From: Sphaerochaetaceae bacterium
GTDB lineage: Bacteria; Spirochaetota; Spirochaetia; Sphaerochaetales; Sphaerochaetaceae
Direction of reading: 5' to 3'
DNA: 64,000 nucleotides
Assembly: GCA_028532765.1 (NCBI GenBank)
Contig: JAQQAR010000008.1
Location: 1 to 64,000 of the forward strand
The notes beneath the pieces were generated by a model. It saw only the letters and a program-made list of their open reading frames with translations, made no database searches and was not told the origin of the DNA. The position numbers and the translations under genes are program-made. Positions 19,810-29,633 of the stretch are shown piece by piece. The first letter of the stretch is position 1, and each line of letters begins with the position of its first letter.

Positions 19810-19831
19810 ATGAACTTTTTTCAGGAGCAGT

Positions 19832-20332
19832 ATGATACAGAAAGGAATAGAAGAAACACCTTTGTTTCGTGAATACGAACCTCTGCTGAGTGCAATGGGC
19901 ATTACATTGGTGGACATCAATGAGATTGACCGCGGAAGCAGTGTCCTGGTTACCATTGTAATCTTGGCAAAGGAAGAAGAAGTAAATGTCGACCACTGTG
20001 CGAAGGTATACCGATTGGTATATCCAAGAATGGAACTGATATTGGGGGAGCGTGATCTGCAACTCGAGGTAACCACTCCAGGCCTACAGCGCACAATCAA
20101 GGATAGCTATGAGTTCAGCTTGTTTACCGGCAAGCGTGTACGGGTTTATGATACAAGTAAGAAGGCATGGGTAAGTGGCATCATCAAAACATGTGATGAC
20201 CATTCGCTTACGCTTGACGAGGTATTTATTGAGGATGAAAAAGAGATGATTGCAACAATGGTTGTGGAGCTGGCTTCTATCCAGAAGGCTAAACTCGACT
20301 ATAGATGGGAGGACAATTCACATGGCAACTGA
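19832..20332 (+). CDS. rimP: Ribosome maturation factor RimP
   Basis: RimP binds the maturing 30S subunit and helps S12/S19 assembly. The 166-residue protein has the two-domain RimP plan: N-terminal alpha/beta domain (1-95, with VDINEIDRGSSVLVTIVI and the DHCAKVYRLVYP segment, ending LEVTTPGLQRTIK, the family's most conserved block) and a C-terminal SH3-like domain (VRVYDTSKKAWVSGIIKTCDD). AGGAG lies 5 nt before the ATG. The nusA start lies inside its 3' end. Confidence 0.95.
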   Translation: MIQKGIEETPLFREYEPLLSAMGITLVDINEIDRGSSVLVTIVILAKEEEVNVDHCAKVYRLVYPRMELILGERDLQLEVTTPGLQRTIKDSYEFSLFTGKRVRVYDTSKKAWVSGIIKTCDDHSLTLDEVFIEDEKEMIATMVVELASIQKAKLDYRWEDNSHGN

Positions 20333-21824
20333 AATTGGTGACGCTATTAGAAGTATGGTAGCGGAAAAGAGCATTTCCGAGGAGCTGGTTATCAGCACCA
20401 TTGAGGACATACTCCGTGCTGCGTACAAACGTAAATTCGGTACCGATGAGAATGCCGTCATAGAGTTCAGTGAAGATTATACCAGCGTTGAGCTCGCGAG
20501 CAGACGCCAGATTGTCGATGATGACGAATGGTACAATGAGGTAACTGAGATTCCTCTCAGTGAAGCAAAAGAAATCCACGAGGAGTGTGAGATTGGTGAT
20601 GAGTTGCTCATCCCCGTCGACCTCAAGGAATTCGACCGTATCAGTGTACAGAGTGCAAAACAACGCGCCCATCAGAGCTTTCGAGATATCCAGAAGGATA
20701 CGCTGTATAGTGAATTCAAGGCAAAAGAAGGTCAGTTGATCATCGGTTATTACAGGAGACAAGCTCCAACCGGCGATATCTATGTCGATATCGGCAGCAC
20801 TGAAGGCCTTCTTCCCAGGAGAAACCAGTCCAGCAGGGAAAGCTACCAGAGCAATGACAAGATCAAATGCTATGTTGAGAGCGTAGAAAAAGCTGAACGC
20901 GGGGTTCGGGTTATCCTTTCAAGAACAAGTAGTGAATTGATTCGCAAGCTCTTTGAGGTTGAAGTACCGGAAATTGCTCAGAACCAGATTGATATCATCA
21001 AGATTGTTCGTGAAGCCGGATACCGCACAAAGGTTGCCGTTGCATCACGTAATGACGATATTGACCCTGTCGGAGCCTGTGTTGGGTTGAAGGGAAATCG
21101 AATTCAGACTATCATGAGTGAGATAGAGGGTGAGAAGATTGATATTCTTCGCTACGATCCCAACCCAATCAACTATATCCGCAATGCACTCTCCCCAGCG
21201 CAGGTAAAGGATGTAGTGGTTCTTGACAAGAATATCTATCATGCAGTTGCCATTGTTGAAGACAGCCAACTCTCATTGGCCATTGGTAAACAGGGCTTGA
21301 ATGTCCGACTCGCCAACAAGTTGGTAGACTGGATGATTGATGTGAAGACCCAGGCTCAGTTTGATGAGATGGATATTGCCAAGGAAGCCCGTTCAAGGGC
21401 TGAAAGCATCTTCCTTGATGAGCAAGAGTACTATGGTGAAGAACTCGTTGCCCAGAATGATGAGGAAGTGTTTATTGGACAGGAAGGCGAGGTTGTTCCT
21501 GAGGAGAGCTTCGTTGATGAGGATGAGATTGCCCTCTCTGAACTTCCTTTGGATGAGATGTTGCTGAAGAAACTCCATTTCCACGATGTATATAGTGTTG
21601 AAGAGTTCATCAATCTCAGCGAAGAGGATCTCGCGAGCTTCAGTGATTTGAGCGAGGAAGAGATTATTGCAATCAAGGATACCATCAATGAGTACGTTGA
21701 TATCGTTGAAGATGAAGAGGAAGCTGAGACTGAGTATGTCTGTCCCAATTGTGGTTCCTCCATCACAGAGGATATGAATGTGTGCCCAAACTGTGGTACA
21801 GGTCTGGTATTTGAGGTAGAGTAA
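20322..21824 (+). CDS. nusA: Transcription termination/antitermination factor NusA with C-terminal zinc ribbon
   Basis: NusA binds RNA polymerase and controls pausing, termination and antitermination. The 500-residue product has the N-terminal polymerase-binding domain (1-130), an S1 domain (about 135-200, QAPTGDIYVDIGSTEGLLPR), two KH domains (about 205-345, with VGACVGLKGNRIQTI and LAIGKQGLNVRLA), an acidic linker, and a helix-hairpin-helix-like segment (about 400-455). It then ends in a compact CPNC-x10-CPNC zinc ribbon (Cys474, 477, 488, 491), which is not part of classical NusA. The ATG at 20322 is chosen because GGGAGG lies 8 nt upstream and MATEIGDAIRSM matches the family; it overlaps rimP by 11 bp. 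Confidence 0.95.
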   Translation: MATEIGDAIRSMVAEKSISEELVISTIEDILRAAYKRKFGTDENAVIEFSEDYTSVELASRRQIVDDDEWYNEVTEIPLSEAKEIHEECEIGDELLIPVDLKEFDRISVQSAKQRAHQSFRDIQKDTLYSEFKAKEGQLIIGYYRRQAPTGDIYVDIGSTEGLLPRRNQSSRESYQSNDKIKCYVESVEKAERGVRVILSRTSSELIRKLFEVEVPEIAQNQIDIIKIVREAGYRTKVAVASRNDDIDPVGACVGLKGNRIQTIMSEIEGEKIDILRYDPNPINYIRNALSPAQVKDVVVLDKNIYHAVAIVEDSQLSLAIGKQGLNVRLANKLVDWMIDVKTQAQFDEMDIAKEARSRAESIFLDEQEYYGEELVAQNDEEVFIGQEGEVVPEESFVDEDEIALSELPLDEMLLKKLHFHDVYSVEEFINLSEEDLASFSDLSEEEIIAIKDTINEYVDIVEDEEEAETEYVCPNCGSSITEDMNVCPNCGTGLVFEVE

Positions 21825-21839
21825 ATTATAGAGGAAATA

Positions 21840-24614
21840 ATGTCGGAAGAGAATAACAAGCCAAAAGCAACGTTGATCAAACATGTTGTGAATCCTACGG
21901 AACACAACAAAGAGCAGAAGAGTCCCGCCAAAGAACCTGAGTCCAAGCCAAAAGCTCCCGCTGAAAAGCGTAGGGTGGTTGTGGTAAAGAAGAAGGTAGT
22001 CGTGGTGAAGCCTCAGGCTCGCAAGGAGGCTGAAAAGCCCGAGAATGAGAAGCAGGAAGGCAAGAAGACCTCCAAGGATGAAGGCAGTAAGGAAGCATCT
22101 GAAAAGAAGAAGACAGCTTCTGAGGGCCGCACAAGCAGTGTAGTTCGAAAGGCCCATCGTCACAGTGGTTCAGAGAACCTATCCTCTTCTCCCTTGCATA
22201 ACGGTCCGGTCGTCATCAGACCGACCAATCTGCCACCGGTCCCCAACCAGGGATTGACGGTCAAGGATCATAAGGAGTTGCAGGATAAAAATCCTGGTGG
22301 CATCTCTTCCAAAGAGAGTCCAGTCCCCAGTGCTGGCCCACGTGTAGCCGGTATGGTTGGTGGACGTCCAGCTCCTGGGACCAGACCACAATACCGCCCC
22401 AACAACAACAGGGGTGGGTATCAGGGTCAGGATAACCGTGGACCTGGAAGACCTGCCGGAAATGGCGGATATCAGGGCCAGGATAATCGTGGCCCAGCTA
22501 GACCTGCTGGAACCGGTGGGTATCAGGGTGGACCTGGTAGACCTGGTGGATACAGACCTAATCCGAACGGTCCTGCAAGGGGTGGTGCTCCATTCCAGCG
22601 CAATGGCGGTGGTGGTGGGTTTAGAGGACCTGGTGGTCCCCGTCCTCCCTTTGGTGGATCTCAAGGGGGTGGTGGAAATCGACCTCCTATGCAGGATATG
22701 GCTCCTGTTAACCAGCGTACCAACAAGAAAAGCTTCAAAAAGAAGAACAACGCTACCTATAAGAAACGGAATGCCGAAGAAGAGAAGGAATTCCAGATCC
22801 AGAGACGCAAGCAACAGGCAGCAGCCAAACTTGCAGCAGTACCCAAGTCCATTGATATGATGGAGGTCATTACCGTAAGTGACCTTGCCAAGAAAATGAA
22901 CTTGAAAGCTGGAGAGATTATCGCGAAGCTTCTCAAGATGGGCATGATGGTTACCATCAACCAACAGATTGATCACGAAACAGCTGAAATCATCTGTAGC
23001 GAATATAACTGTCAGGTAAATCTGGTCTCTCTCTACGATGAAACTTTGATCGTAAGTGATCCGGACAAGGATGAGGACCTGATTGATCGTGCACCAATCG
23101 TGACGGTCATGGGACACGTTGACCATGGTAAGACCAAGTTGCTTGATGCAATTCGTTCCACCAAGGTTGCTGAAGGTGAGTATGGTGGGATTACCCAGCA
23201 TATCGGAGCCTACAAGGTCGATCTTCCTGGAAAGGGTGAGGTTGTCTTCCTCGATACTCCTGGACACGCCGCATTCTCCATGATGCGTGCCCGTGGAGCG
23301 CAGGTTACTGACATTGTCATCCTGGTGGTTGCAGCCAATGATGGTGTAATGCCGCAAACTCGTGAAGCTATCGACCACGCTCGTGCAGCCAATGTTCCCA
23401 TCATTGTAGCGATCAACAAGTGTGACCTACCTGAGGCAAAGCCTGAGCGTGTCATGCAACAGCTCTCTGACCTTGGCCTGATGCCTGAGGCATGGGGCGG
23501 ACAGACACTGTATTGTGAGATATCTGCACTGAAGAAGATTGGTATTGACGAATTGCTTGATACCATCCTGCTTGAAGCTGAAATGCTTGAGCTGAAAGTC
23601 AATGCAAACTGCAGGGCTGAAGGAAAGGTTATTGAAAGTAGAATCGACCAGGGTAGGGGTATTGTTGCCTCCATCTTGATTGAACGTGGTACCCTGAGAC
23701 AGGGAGATCACTATGTTGCAGGTATTTACCCAGGCCGTGTGAGAGCCATGTTTGATGACAAGGGAAACAAGATTGAGGAAGCTGGTCCTTCCACTCCTGT
23801 TGAGATCATCGGTCTCTCGGATATCCCGGGAGCAGGCGATCCGTTCCAGGTCACCGAAGATGAGAGACAGGCTCGTCAGGTTGGTAACAAACGACAGGAG
23901 CTCGAGAGAATCGGGGATAGCCGTAATGTGAAGAAGGTTACCTTGGATAATCTCTACACCAAGATCAAGGAAGGTACCATCCAGGAATTCAATGTCATCA
24001 TCAAGGGTGATGTACAGGGTTCTGTTGAAGCATTGCAAGGCGCGTTGCAGAAACTCTCCAATGATGAGATCCATCTCAATGTAATCCGTGCAAGTGCCGG
24101 TGCAATCATTGAAAGTGATGTCACCTTGGCCAGTGCATCTGAGGCATTGGTAATCGGGTTCAACGTACGCCCAACTCCAAGAGCCCAGGTACTTGCTGAC
24201 CAGGAAAAGATCGAGATCCGTAAATACAACATCATCTATGATGTGGTAGACGATATCAGAAGTGCTATGGAAGGTATGCTCAGTCCTGAGGTACGTGAGG
24301 TTGAGATTGGAACCGTTGAGGTCCGTGATACCTTTAAGGTACCCAGAATTGGAACAATTGCCGGATGTATGGTTACTAGTGGAAAGGTCAAGAGAAATGC
24401 CTATGCAAGGGTCTTCCGCGAAGATATCCAGCTCACTTCCGACAAGGTCAAGATTTCGAGCTTGAAGCGATTCAAGGATGATGCGAGGGAAGTTGCAGAA
24501 GGCTTTGAATGTGGTATTGGACTTGAAAATTTCAACGACTTGCATGTCGGAGATATCCTTGAGATCATTGAGACCGAGGAAATCGCCCGCAAGTTGGTAA
24601 CAAAAAGTGAATAA
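21840..24614 (+). CDS. infB: Translation initiation factor IF-2
   Basis: The GTPase that brings initiator tRNA to the 30S subunit and promotes subunit joining. The 924-residue protein has a long low-complexity N-terminus: Lys/Glu-rich (1-120), then Gly/Arg/Pro/Gln-rich (about 165-285) with 17-residue tandem repeats. After a conserved IF2-N helix domain (about 340-395), the G domain carries MGHVDHGKT (about 424), DTPGHAAF and NKCD, followed by domains II-IV. The SD is AGAGGAA before the ATG, 15 nt after nusA. Confidence 0.97.
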   Translation: MSEENNKPKATLIKHVVNPTEHNKEQKSPAKEPESKPKAPAEKRRVVVVKKKVVVVKPQARKEAEKPENEKQEGKKTSKDEGSKEASEKKKTASEGRTSSVVRKAHRHSGSENLSSSPLHNGPVVIRPTNLPPVPNQGLTVKDHKELQDKNPGGISSKESPVPSAGPRVAGMVGGRPAPGTRPQYRPNNNRGGYQGQDNRGPGRPAGNGGYQGQDNRGPARPAGTGGYQGGPGRPGGYRPNPNGPARGGAPFQRNGGGGGFRGPGGPRPPFGGSQGGGGNRPPMQDMAPVNQRTNKKSFKKKNNATYKKRNAEEEKEFQIQRRKQQAAAKLAAVPKSIDMMEVITVSDLAKKMNLKAGEIIAKLLKMGMMVTINQQIDHETAEIICSEYNCQVNLVSLYDETLIVSDPDKDEDLIDRAPIVTVMGHVDHGKTKLLDAIRSTKVAEGEYGGITQHIGAYKVDLPGKGEVVFLDTPGHAAFSMMRARGAQVTDIVILVVAANDGVMPQTREAIDHARAANVPIIVAINKCDLPEAKPERVMQQLSDLGLMPEAWGGQTLYCEISALKKIGIDELLDTILLEAEMLELKVNANCRAEGKVIESRIDQGRGIVASILIERGTLRQGDHYVAGIYPGRVRAMFDDKGNKIEEAGPSTPVEIIGLSDIPGAGDPFQVTEDERQARQVGNKRQELERIGDSRNVKKVTLDNLYTKIKEGTIQEFNVIIKGDVQGSVEALQGALQKLSNDEIHLNVIRASAGAIIESDVTLASASEALVIGFNVRPTPRAQVLADQEKIEIRKYNIIYDVVDDIRSAMEGMLSPEVREVEIGTVEVRDTFKVPRIGTIAGCMVTSGKVKRNAYARVFREDIQLTSDKVKISSLKRFKDDAREVAEGFECGIGLENFNDLHVGDILEIIETEEIARKLVTKSE
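22413..22545 (+). repeat. 51-bp tandem repeat inside infB
   Basis: Units begin at 22413, 22464 and 22515 (the last partial) with an exact 51-bp period. Each encodes a 17-residue unit starting [10 protein letters not shown] and ending in a Pro-Ala-Gly stretch. Third-position differences between copies show some age. The frame stays open whatever the copy number. Confidence 0.85.
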
Positions 24615-24619
24615 CAACC

Positions 24620-24982
24620 ATGAGTGAATATAGCCAGAAGCGAATAGAAGCAAAACTCTCTGAGGCGATCAGCATGCTGATCGTCAAAGGGGAGGTGAAA
24701 AATCCTCTGGTCAGCACCCTTTGCTCTGTAAGCAAAGTGGAGCTCTCCCAGGACAATGCCTATGCGACCGTATTCATCTCCTCGGTTCTTGATGACAAGA
24801 GCCTTGAGGAGAGTGTTGCCGGGTTGCAGAAAGCAAGTGGATTCATTCAGAAACGTGTAGGAGCATTCTTGAAAACCCGGAATACTCCTGTACTGAGATT
24901 CAAGGCAGACATCTCTCTGAAAGAAGGACAAAAGATCAATGCCTTGATAGACTCATTGGTGGAAGATGGGAAAGAACGCTAG
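24620..24982 (+). CDS. rbfA: Ribosome-binding factor A
   Basis: A KH-type protein that helps 16S rRNA 5' end maturation and 30S assembly. The 120-residue length is typical; SQKRIEAKLSEAISMLI at the N-terminus, VSKVELSQDNAYATVFIS in the centre and RNTPVLRFKADISLKEG near the end are the family blocks. It starts 5 nt after infB and overlaps truB by 17 bp. Confidence 0.94.
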   Translation: MSEYSQKRIEAKLSEAISMLIVKGEVKNPLVSTLCSVSKVELSQDNAYATVFISSVLDDKSLEESVAGLQKASGFIQKRVGAFLKTRNTPVLRFKADISLKEGQKINALIDSLVEDGKER

Positions 24983-25868
24983 TATCCTCCTCATCAACAA
25001 GAAACGGGGACTAACAAGTTTTTCGAGTCTTAATGATATCAAGCGTACCATAGACCCAAAAGTAGGGCATGCTGGTACGCTTGATAAGTTTGCAGAGGGA
25101 CTCTTGATTGTGTTGACAGGCAGTATGACCAAACTGAACATCCTGTTTTCCCAGATGGACAAGCAGTATCGTGCACATATCCAGTTTGGAAGTGAGACTG
25201 ACACCCTTGACCCGGAAGGGGAAGTGATAGCAGAATCGGCTATTCCTTCCTATGAAACCATTTTGCAAGTCATTCCTTCGTTTGTAGGGGAAGGAGAGCA
25301 GGAACCCCCTGCTTATAGTGCCCTGCACATCAATGGGAAACGGGCAAGTAAGCTAGTCAGACAGGGCAAGCAGGTGGTCATGCCAAAACGACCAATCACC
25401 ATTTATGCATTCACCCCAATCAGTTATGAAGCTGGTGTCCTTATTGCAGATATCCATGTATCAAAAGGCACCTATATACGAAGTATTGCCAGAGATTTGG
25501 GAAAAGCGTGTGGAAGTAGGGCTCACCTTACCGCTTTGACAAGAACCAGCATTGGGCCGTTTTCCCTTGATGAAGCGGTAGATGCAAAACAAACAGAAGA
25601 CCTTGTATCCTCCATGCAGTATACTGATGCGTATCTGAAAAGACTGGATACCATCAGTATATTTGAAATACCCGATTCTGAATTGTTTCGTGTAGCCAAT
25701 GGGGGCTATCCCCATAGGATGACGTGCATTAAGGAGGGTAGGGATGCAGTCTTTGGTGCCTTGTATAGCAAGGATGGTATCCTACGGGCAGTATCCAATA
25801 TTGAAGAAAATCGTCTGATTGCTCAGATACACCCGTTTTCAGGGGGAAAACAGTATGAAACGGTATGA
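24966..25868 (+). CDS. truB: tRNA pseudouridine(55) synthase TruB
   Basis: Makes pseudouridine 55 in the T-loop of tRNAs. The 300-residue protein has the motif HAGTLDKFAEGLLIVLTG, where the Asp is the catalytic nucleophile, and the QMDKQYRA, PPAYSALHINGKRA and VSKGTYIRSIARDLG blocks. It begins inside rbfA (GGAAGATGGG context) and overlaps ribF by 14 bp, so the rbfA-truB-ribF-rpsO group is translationally coupled. Confidence 0.96.
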   Translation: MGKNASILLINKKRGLTSFSSLNDIKRTIDPKVGHAGTLDKFAEGLLIVLTGSMTKLNILFSQMDKQYRAHIQFGSETDTLDPEGEVIAESAIPSYETILQVIPSFVGEGEQEPPAYSALHINGKRASKLVRQGKQVVMPKRPITIYAFTPISYEAGVLIADIHVSKGTYIRSIARDLGKACGSRAHLTALTRTSIGPFSLDEAVDAKQTEDLVSSMQYTDAYLKRLDTISIFEIPDSELFRVANGGYPHRMTCIKEGRDAVFGALYSKDGILRAVSNIEENRLIAQIHPFSGGKQYETV

Positions 25869-26691
25869 TTTCATGCATCTTTCGGCGCATCCTGTCCTCT
25901 GGCAGGTACCCATGGTTGTCTCCATCGGTGTATTCGATGGTCTTCACCGTGGCCACTTGACCATTCTGGACCGTACAATCTCTCTAGCCAAGGAAAATGA
26001 GTGGGAGAGTATGGTGATTACCTTCGACAAAAATCCCAAGATGGCAACGAAAAGCCAACCATACCATTCCAAGCTCACCACTGAAGGCCAAATGCAGGAA
26101 ATCCTTGCCAATCTTGGTGTTAACCATATGGTAGTCATTGACTTTTCTGCTGATTTCAGTAAACTCACAGCTGAGGAGTTCCTAACTTTGGTTTGTGCTT
26201 TTTGCCAAGTCAAGGCGATGGTTGTCGGAGAAGATTTCCGCTGCGGTGCCCCGGCGTCAAGTGCCGGACCTGTTCAGCTGCAGGAATATCTGAACCGATT
26301 GTCACCAGGGGCATTTGTGGAAGTTCCTCCTTTTGTCCAGACCGATAAAAGTGAGGTTGTTTCAAGTACTTTGGTGCGTAAAAAACTTCTTAAGGGCGCT
26401 TTGGAAGAAATCCAAAGTATGCTCGGCAGACCGTATGAATTAGATTTGGTGGCTCACCCCTCCAAGTTTACAGAAGACGGGCTGCTGTACCGTACGGCTT
26501 CCTTCATGCAATTGCTGCCGCTGGCTGGCGTGTATGATGCCTACCTTACACTTTCGGATGATACGAAGGTTCCCGTGAAAACAATCATAGGGGATGAAGA
26601 CCTTCTGATTATTCCAAAAGAGGTAATGTGGGATATGAAACTGTTACGTACAAAAAGACTTAGCTTAATTGCTAAGGGGAGTAGTTCATGA
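25855..26691 (+). CDS. ribF: RibF-like FAD synthetase with degenerate riboflavin kinase half
   Basis: RibF normally has an N-terminal FMN adenylyltransferase and a C-terminal riboflavin kinase. Here the adenylyltransferase is clear: [16 protein letters not shown] (nucleotide-binding motif), [24 protein letters not shown] and SSTLVRKKL. After [11 protein letters not shown], where the kinase motif (a GRxxGFPTAN-type sequence) should follow, the protein reads [10 protein letters not shown], and the whole C-terminal part is only about 85 residues instead of 120-130. Total length is 278 residues against about 305-315. It may therefore convert FMN to FAD only. AGGGGG lies 8 nt before the chosen ATG at 25855. 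The stop overlaps rpsO (ATGA). Confidence 0.87.
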   Translation: MKRYDFMHLSAHPVLWQVPMVVSIGVFDGLHRGHLTILDRTISLAKENEWESMVITFDKNPKMATKSQPYHSKLTTEGQMQEILANLGVNHMVVIDFSADFSKLTAEEFLTLVCAFCQVKAMVVGEDFRCGAPASSAGPVQLQEYLNRLSPGAFVEVPPFVQTDKSEVVSSTLVRKKLLKGALEEIQSMLGRPYELDLVAHPSKFTEDGLLYRTASFMQLLPLAGVYDAYLTLSDDTKVPVKTIIGDEDLLIIPKEVMWDMKLLRTKRLSLIAKGSSS

Positions 26692-26954
26692 TCTCGAAAG
26701 AACAGAAACAAGAAATCATCGCAAAGTATGGTGGTGATGAGAAGAACACTGGATCAACCCAGGCACAGATTGCTTTGTTGACCGCCAGAATCAACGACCT
26801 GCAGATTCACTTCAAGGCAAATCCCAAGGATCATGCTGGAACAAGAGGGTTGTTGCAGATGGTTGGACAACGCAGACGTCTTCTGAAGTATCTGCGCAAC
26901 AACGACATCGACGCCTACCGTGCGCTGATCGCAGACCTCGGTCTGAGAAAATAA
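26688..26954 (+). CDS. rpsO: 30S ribosomal protein S15
   Basis: Primary 16S rRNA-binding protein of the small-subunit platform. 88 residues, the standard length, with [37 protein letters not shown] and the C-terminal [11 protein letters not shown] all matching S15. It overlaps ribF by 4 bp and precedes pnp, the usual rpsO-pnp order. Confidence 0.97.
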   Translation: MISKEQKQEIIAKYGGDEKNTGSTQAQIALLTARINDLQIHFKANPKDHAGTRGLLQMVGQRRRLLKYLRNNDIDAYRALIADLGLRK

Positions 26955-26986
26955 CGGTGGTGTTTTCACGGTAATTTTGTGTGAAT

Positions 26987-27018
26987 GGCTCCGATGGCTT
27001 TTCAGGCTGTTGGAGCTA
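26987..27018 (+). other. rpsO-pnp intergenic hairpin
   Basis: TGGCTCC pairs with GGAGCTA (one G-U) around an 18-nt loop, in the 117-nt gap between rpsO and pnp. There is no proper T run, so it is more likely an RNA processing or pnp autoregulation site than a terminator; in E. coli the equivalent spacer is cut by RNase III. The assignment rests on position and pairing only. Confidence 0.4.
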
Positions 27019-27071
27019 TTTATATGATATAGTAAAGAAGAACAAAAAGAACGAAGAAAGGAAAAAGTAAA

Positions 27072-29180
27072 ATGGAAGTTAAGAAAGTATCTATACGGAT
27101 TGGTAATTCCGACCTGGTTTTCGAAACCGGAAAAATTGCCAAACAAGCCAATGGCTCCGTCTATGCCCATTATGAAGGGAGTGCGGTTATCGCAACGGTC
27201 TGCTGTGGCAAACAACCCAATGAAGGCCTGGATTATGTACCACTCAGTGTTGAGTATAATGAAAAATATTATGCTGCAGGAAAGATCCCCGGTGGATTCC
27301 TTAAGAGGGAAGCCCGCCCTAAGGACAAGGAAATCCTCGTCAGCCGATTGATCGACCGCCCAATGCGCCCCTTGTTCAACAAGGCCTTTGGTAGGGAAAT
27401 TCAGATTGTCCCCACTGCAGTCTCTTCAGACATGAACAATACCCCTGACATCATTGCCATGAATGCAGCAAGTGCTGCTGTCACCATTAGTGATATCCCA
27501 TTCGGTGGCCCTATTGCTGCTGTACGCATTTCACTCCTTGATGGCAAGTATATTGTCAACCCAACCTTCAGTGAAATTGAAAAGAGTGAGCTCGATATTG
27601 TAGTTGCTGGTACCCGTGATGGAATTACCATGGTTGAAGGTGGTGCAAAAGAGGTGAGTGAAGAAGTGATGCTCGAGGCAATCGCAACTGCCCAGCCTTT
27701 CATCACAAAACTCTGTGATGCACAGCTTGAACTGCGCGAACTTGCAGGAAAAGAAAAACTCCCCATCATCGAGAGCACTGTTGACCTATCCTGGCTTGAG
27801 CCTGTGAAAGCGTTTGCATATCCCCTGATCAAGGAAGCTTCCTTCGTCAAGGGAAAGATGGAGCGCTATGCTGCTCTTGCTGAAGTGCATGAACAGGTGA
27901 AGGAAAAGTTTGCTGACCTGATTGCCGAAGACGAGAATCGCCCAGGCCAGCTTGGCGGGCTCTTCGAAGATCTTGAGTATGAGATTCTTCGCGCCTCCAT
28001 CCTCAACGAAGGTGTTCGTACCGATGGTAGAAAGGTAGATGAAATTAGACCGATCACCTGTGAGGTTGGACTCCTGTCCAGGACCCATGGTTCAGCGCTC
28101 TTCACCCGCGGAGAGACCCAGGCCTTGGCAGTCACCACGCTTGGTACCTCCAGTGATGAGCAGATGTTTGATACCATTGATGGTGAGAAATCCTTCAGTT
28201 CCTTCATGCTGCATTACAACTTCCCTCCCTACAGTGTTGGTGAGACCGGAAGGCTCTCCACCGGTAGAAGAGAGATCGGGCATGGTCACCTTGCCCAGAG
28301 AGCTCTGGAGGCTATCATCCCATCCAAGGATGTATTCCCCTATACCATTCGTGTTGTCAGTGAGATCATGGAGTCCAACGGCTCCTCATCCATGGCATCT
28401 GTGTGTGGTGGTTGTCTCTCATTGATGGATGCTGGTGTTCCTGTAAAGACTCCGGTAGCCGGTATCGCCATGGGCTTGATCACCGAAGGTGCTGATTACT
28501 CCAAGTATGTGGTACTTAGTGACATTCTTGGTGAAGAGGACCACCTCGGCGACATGGACTTCAAGGTAACTGGATCACGTGAAGGTATTACTGCTTTCCA
28601 GATGGATATCAAGATTGCCGGTGTCACCCCTGAGATCATGAAGAAGGCGCTTGAGCAGGCTAAGAAGGGAAGAATCCATATCCTGAATATCATGGAAGAC
28701 ACCTTGAAGACTCCTCGTGAGGAGATCAACGAGTACGCTCCCAAGATCCTGACCATGAAGGTTGACCTTGAGAAGATCGGTGCTGTCATCGGAACCGGTG
28801 GTAAGACGATCAAGGCAATTGCAAGCCAGAGTGGTGCAGAAGTAAATATTGCTGATGACGGGACCATTACCATCTTCGGTAGGAATGCTGCTGCGGCTAA
28901 GCTGGCCAAGGAATTAGTACAGTCCATCGTTGAGGAACCCGAAGTAGGAAGAATCTACCAGGGAACCGTAAAGAGGATCATGGACTTTGGTGCCTTCATT
29001 GAAATCCTACCAGGTAAGGAAGGGCTCTGCCATATCTCCAAGCTTGCCAAGACTCGTGTCCAGAACGTCGAAGATGTACTCACTGTTGGTCAGTCCGTAC
29101 CGGTGAAACTTATCGAGATCGACCGTCAGGGTCGTTTGAACCTGAGTTACATCGATGCAATCGAAGGCAATGCCAAATAA
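27072..29180 (+). CDS. pnp: Polyribonucleotide nucleotidyltransferase (PNPase)
   Basis: Phosphorolytic 3'-5' exoribonuclease central to mRNA decay. The 702-residue product has two RNase PH domains (1-225 and about 315-545; [37 protein letters not shown] and GRREIGHG are the catalytic-core motifs), then a KH domain (about 555-610, [10 protein letters not shown]) and an S1 domain (about 620-690, [15 protein letters not shown]). The ATG is preceded by AAAGGAAAAAG. dut follows after one base. Confidence 0.97.
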   Translation: MEVKKVSIRIGNSDLVFETGKIAKQANGSVYAHYEGSAVIATVCCGKQPNEGLDYVPLSVEYNEKYYAAGKIPGGFLKREARPKDKEILVSRLIDRPMRPLFNKAFGREIQIVPTAVSSDMNNTPDIIAMNAASAAVTISDIPFGGPIAAVRISLLDGKYIVNPTFSEIEKSELDIVVAGTRDGITMVEGGAKEVSEEVMLEAIATAQPFITKLCDAQLELRELAGKEKLPIIESTVDLSWLEPVKAFAYPLIKEASFVKGKMERYAALAEVHEQVKEKFADLIAEDENRPGQLGGLFEDLEYEILRASILNEGVRTDGRKVDEIRPITCEVGLLSRTHGSALFTRGETQALAVTTLGTSSDEQMFDTIDGEKSFSSFMLHYNFPPYSVGETGRLSTGRREIGHGHLAQRALEAIIPSKDVFPYTIRVVSEIMESNGSSSMASVCGGCLSLMDAGVPVKTPVAGIAMGLITEGADYSKYVVLSDILGEEDHLGDMDFKVTGSREGITAFQMDIKIAGVTPEIMKKALEQAKKGRIHILNIMEDTLKTPREEINEYAPKILTMKVDLEKIGAVIGTGGKTIKAIASQSGAEVNIADDGTITIFGRNAAAAKLAKELVQSIVEEPEVGRIYQGTVKRIMDFGAFIEILPGKEGLCHISKLAKTRVQNVEDVLTVGQSVPVKLIEIDRQGRLNLSYIDAIEGNAK

Positions 29181-29181
29181 C

Positions 29182-29631
29182 ATGGAGAGCCACTCGATTC
29201 CGGTAAAGGTCAAGAAGCTCAATGAGCACGCTCTCCTTCCCGTATATGGGACGGAGAGAAGTGCAGGTGCTGATCTTTCAGCCTGCCTGGAGGAGGATTT
29301 ACTCCTGAAGGCAGGTACCTATGCAAAGATTCACACCGGATTGAGTATTCAGGTTCCTCCTGGATATGAGGCACAGGTCAGGCCAAGAAGTGGGCTTGCT
29401 GCCAAACATGGGATCACCGTTCTCAACAGCCCTGGTACCATCGATAGTGATTATCGAGGAGAAGTGGCTGTCCTCTTGGTCAACCATGGGGAGAAGGACG
29501 TGGTCATCCATACAGGAGACCGTATCGCACAGATGGTTATCGCACGGTGTGAACAAGCCTCCTTTTTGCCGACTATGGAGCTTGATGCTACAGAAAGGGG
29601 AAGTGGAGGTTTTGGTTCAACGGGAGTATAA
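29182..29631 (+). CDS. dut: dUTP diphosphatase
   Basis: Hydrolyses dUTP to dUMP, keeping uracil out of DNA and supplying thymidylate synthesis. The 149-residue trimeric-type dUTPase shows the five family motifs: SAGADLSA, VRPRSGLAAKHGI, LNSPGTIDSDYRGEV, GDRIAQMVI and ERGSGGFGSTGV. The ATG at 29182 is one base after the pnp stop; an ATG at 29170 overlapping pnp is possible. GAAGG at 29163 is far for either. Confidence 0.95.
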   Translation: MESHSIPVKVKKLNEHALLPVYGTERSAGADLSACLEEDLLLKAGTYAKIHTGLSIQVPPGYEAQVRPRSGLAAKHGITVLNSPGTIDSDYRGEVAVLLVNHGEKDVVIHTGDRIAQMVIARCEQASFLPTMELDATERGSGGFGSTGV

Positions 29632-29633
29632 CG

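Noticed and set aside
22179-23378. A 399-codon open frame antisense to infB
   Set aside because: It lies wholly inside infB, has low-complexity Thr/Ser/Arg content mirroring the Gly/Pro-rich sense repeat, and no SD or known domain.
23427-24653. A 408-codon open frame antisense to infB
   Set aside because: Its length follows from infB codon bias on the other strand; no recognisable domain, and it overlaps the whole GTPase region of a certain gene.
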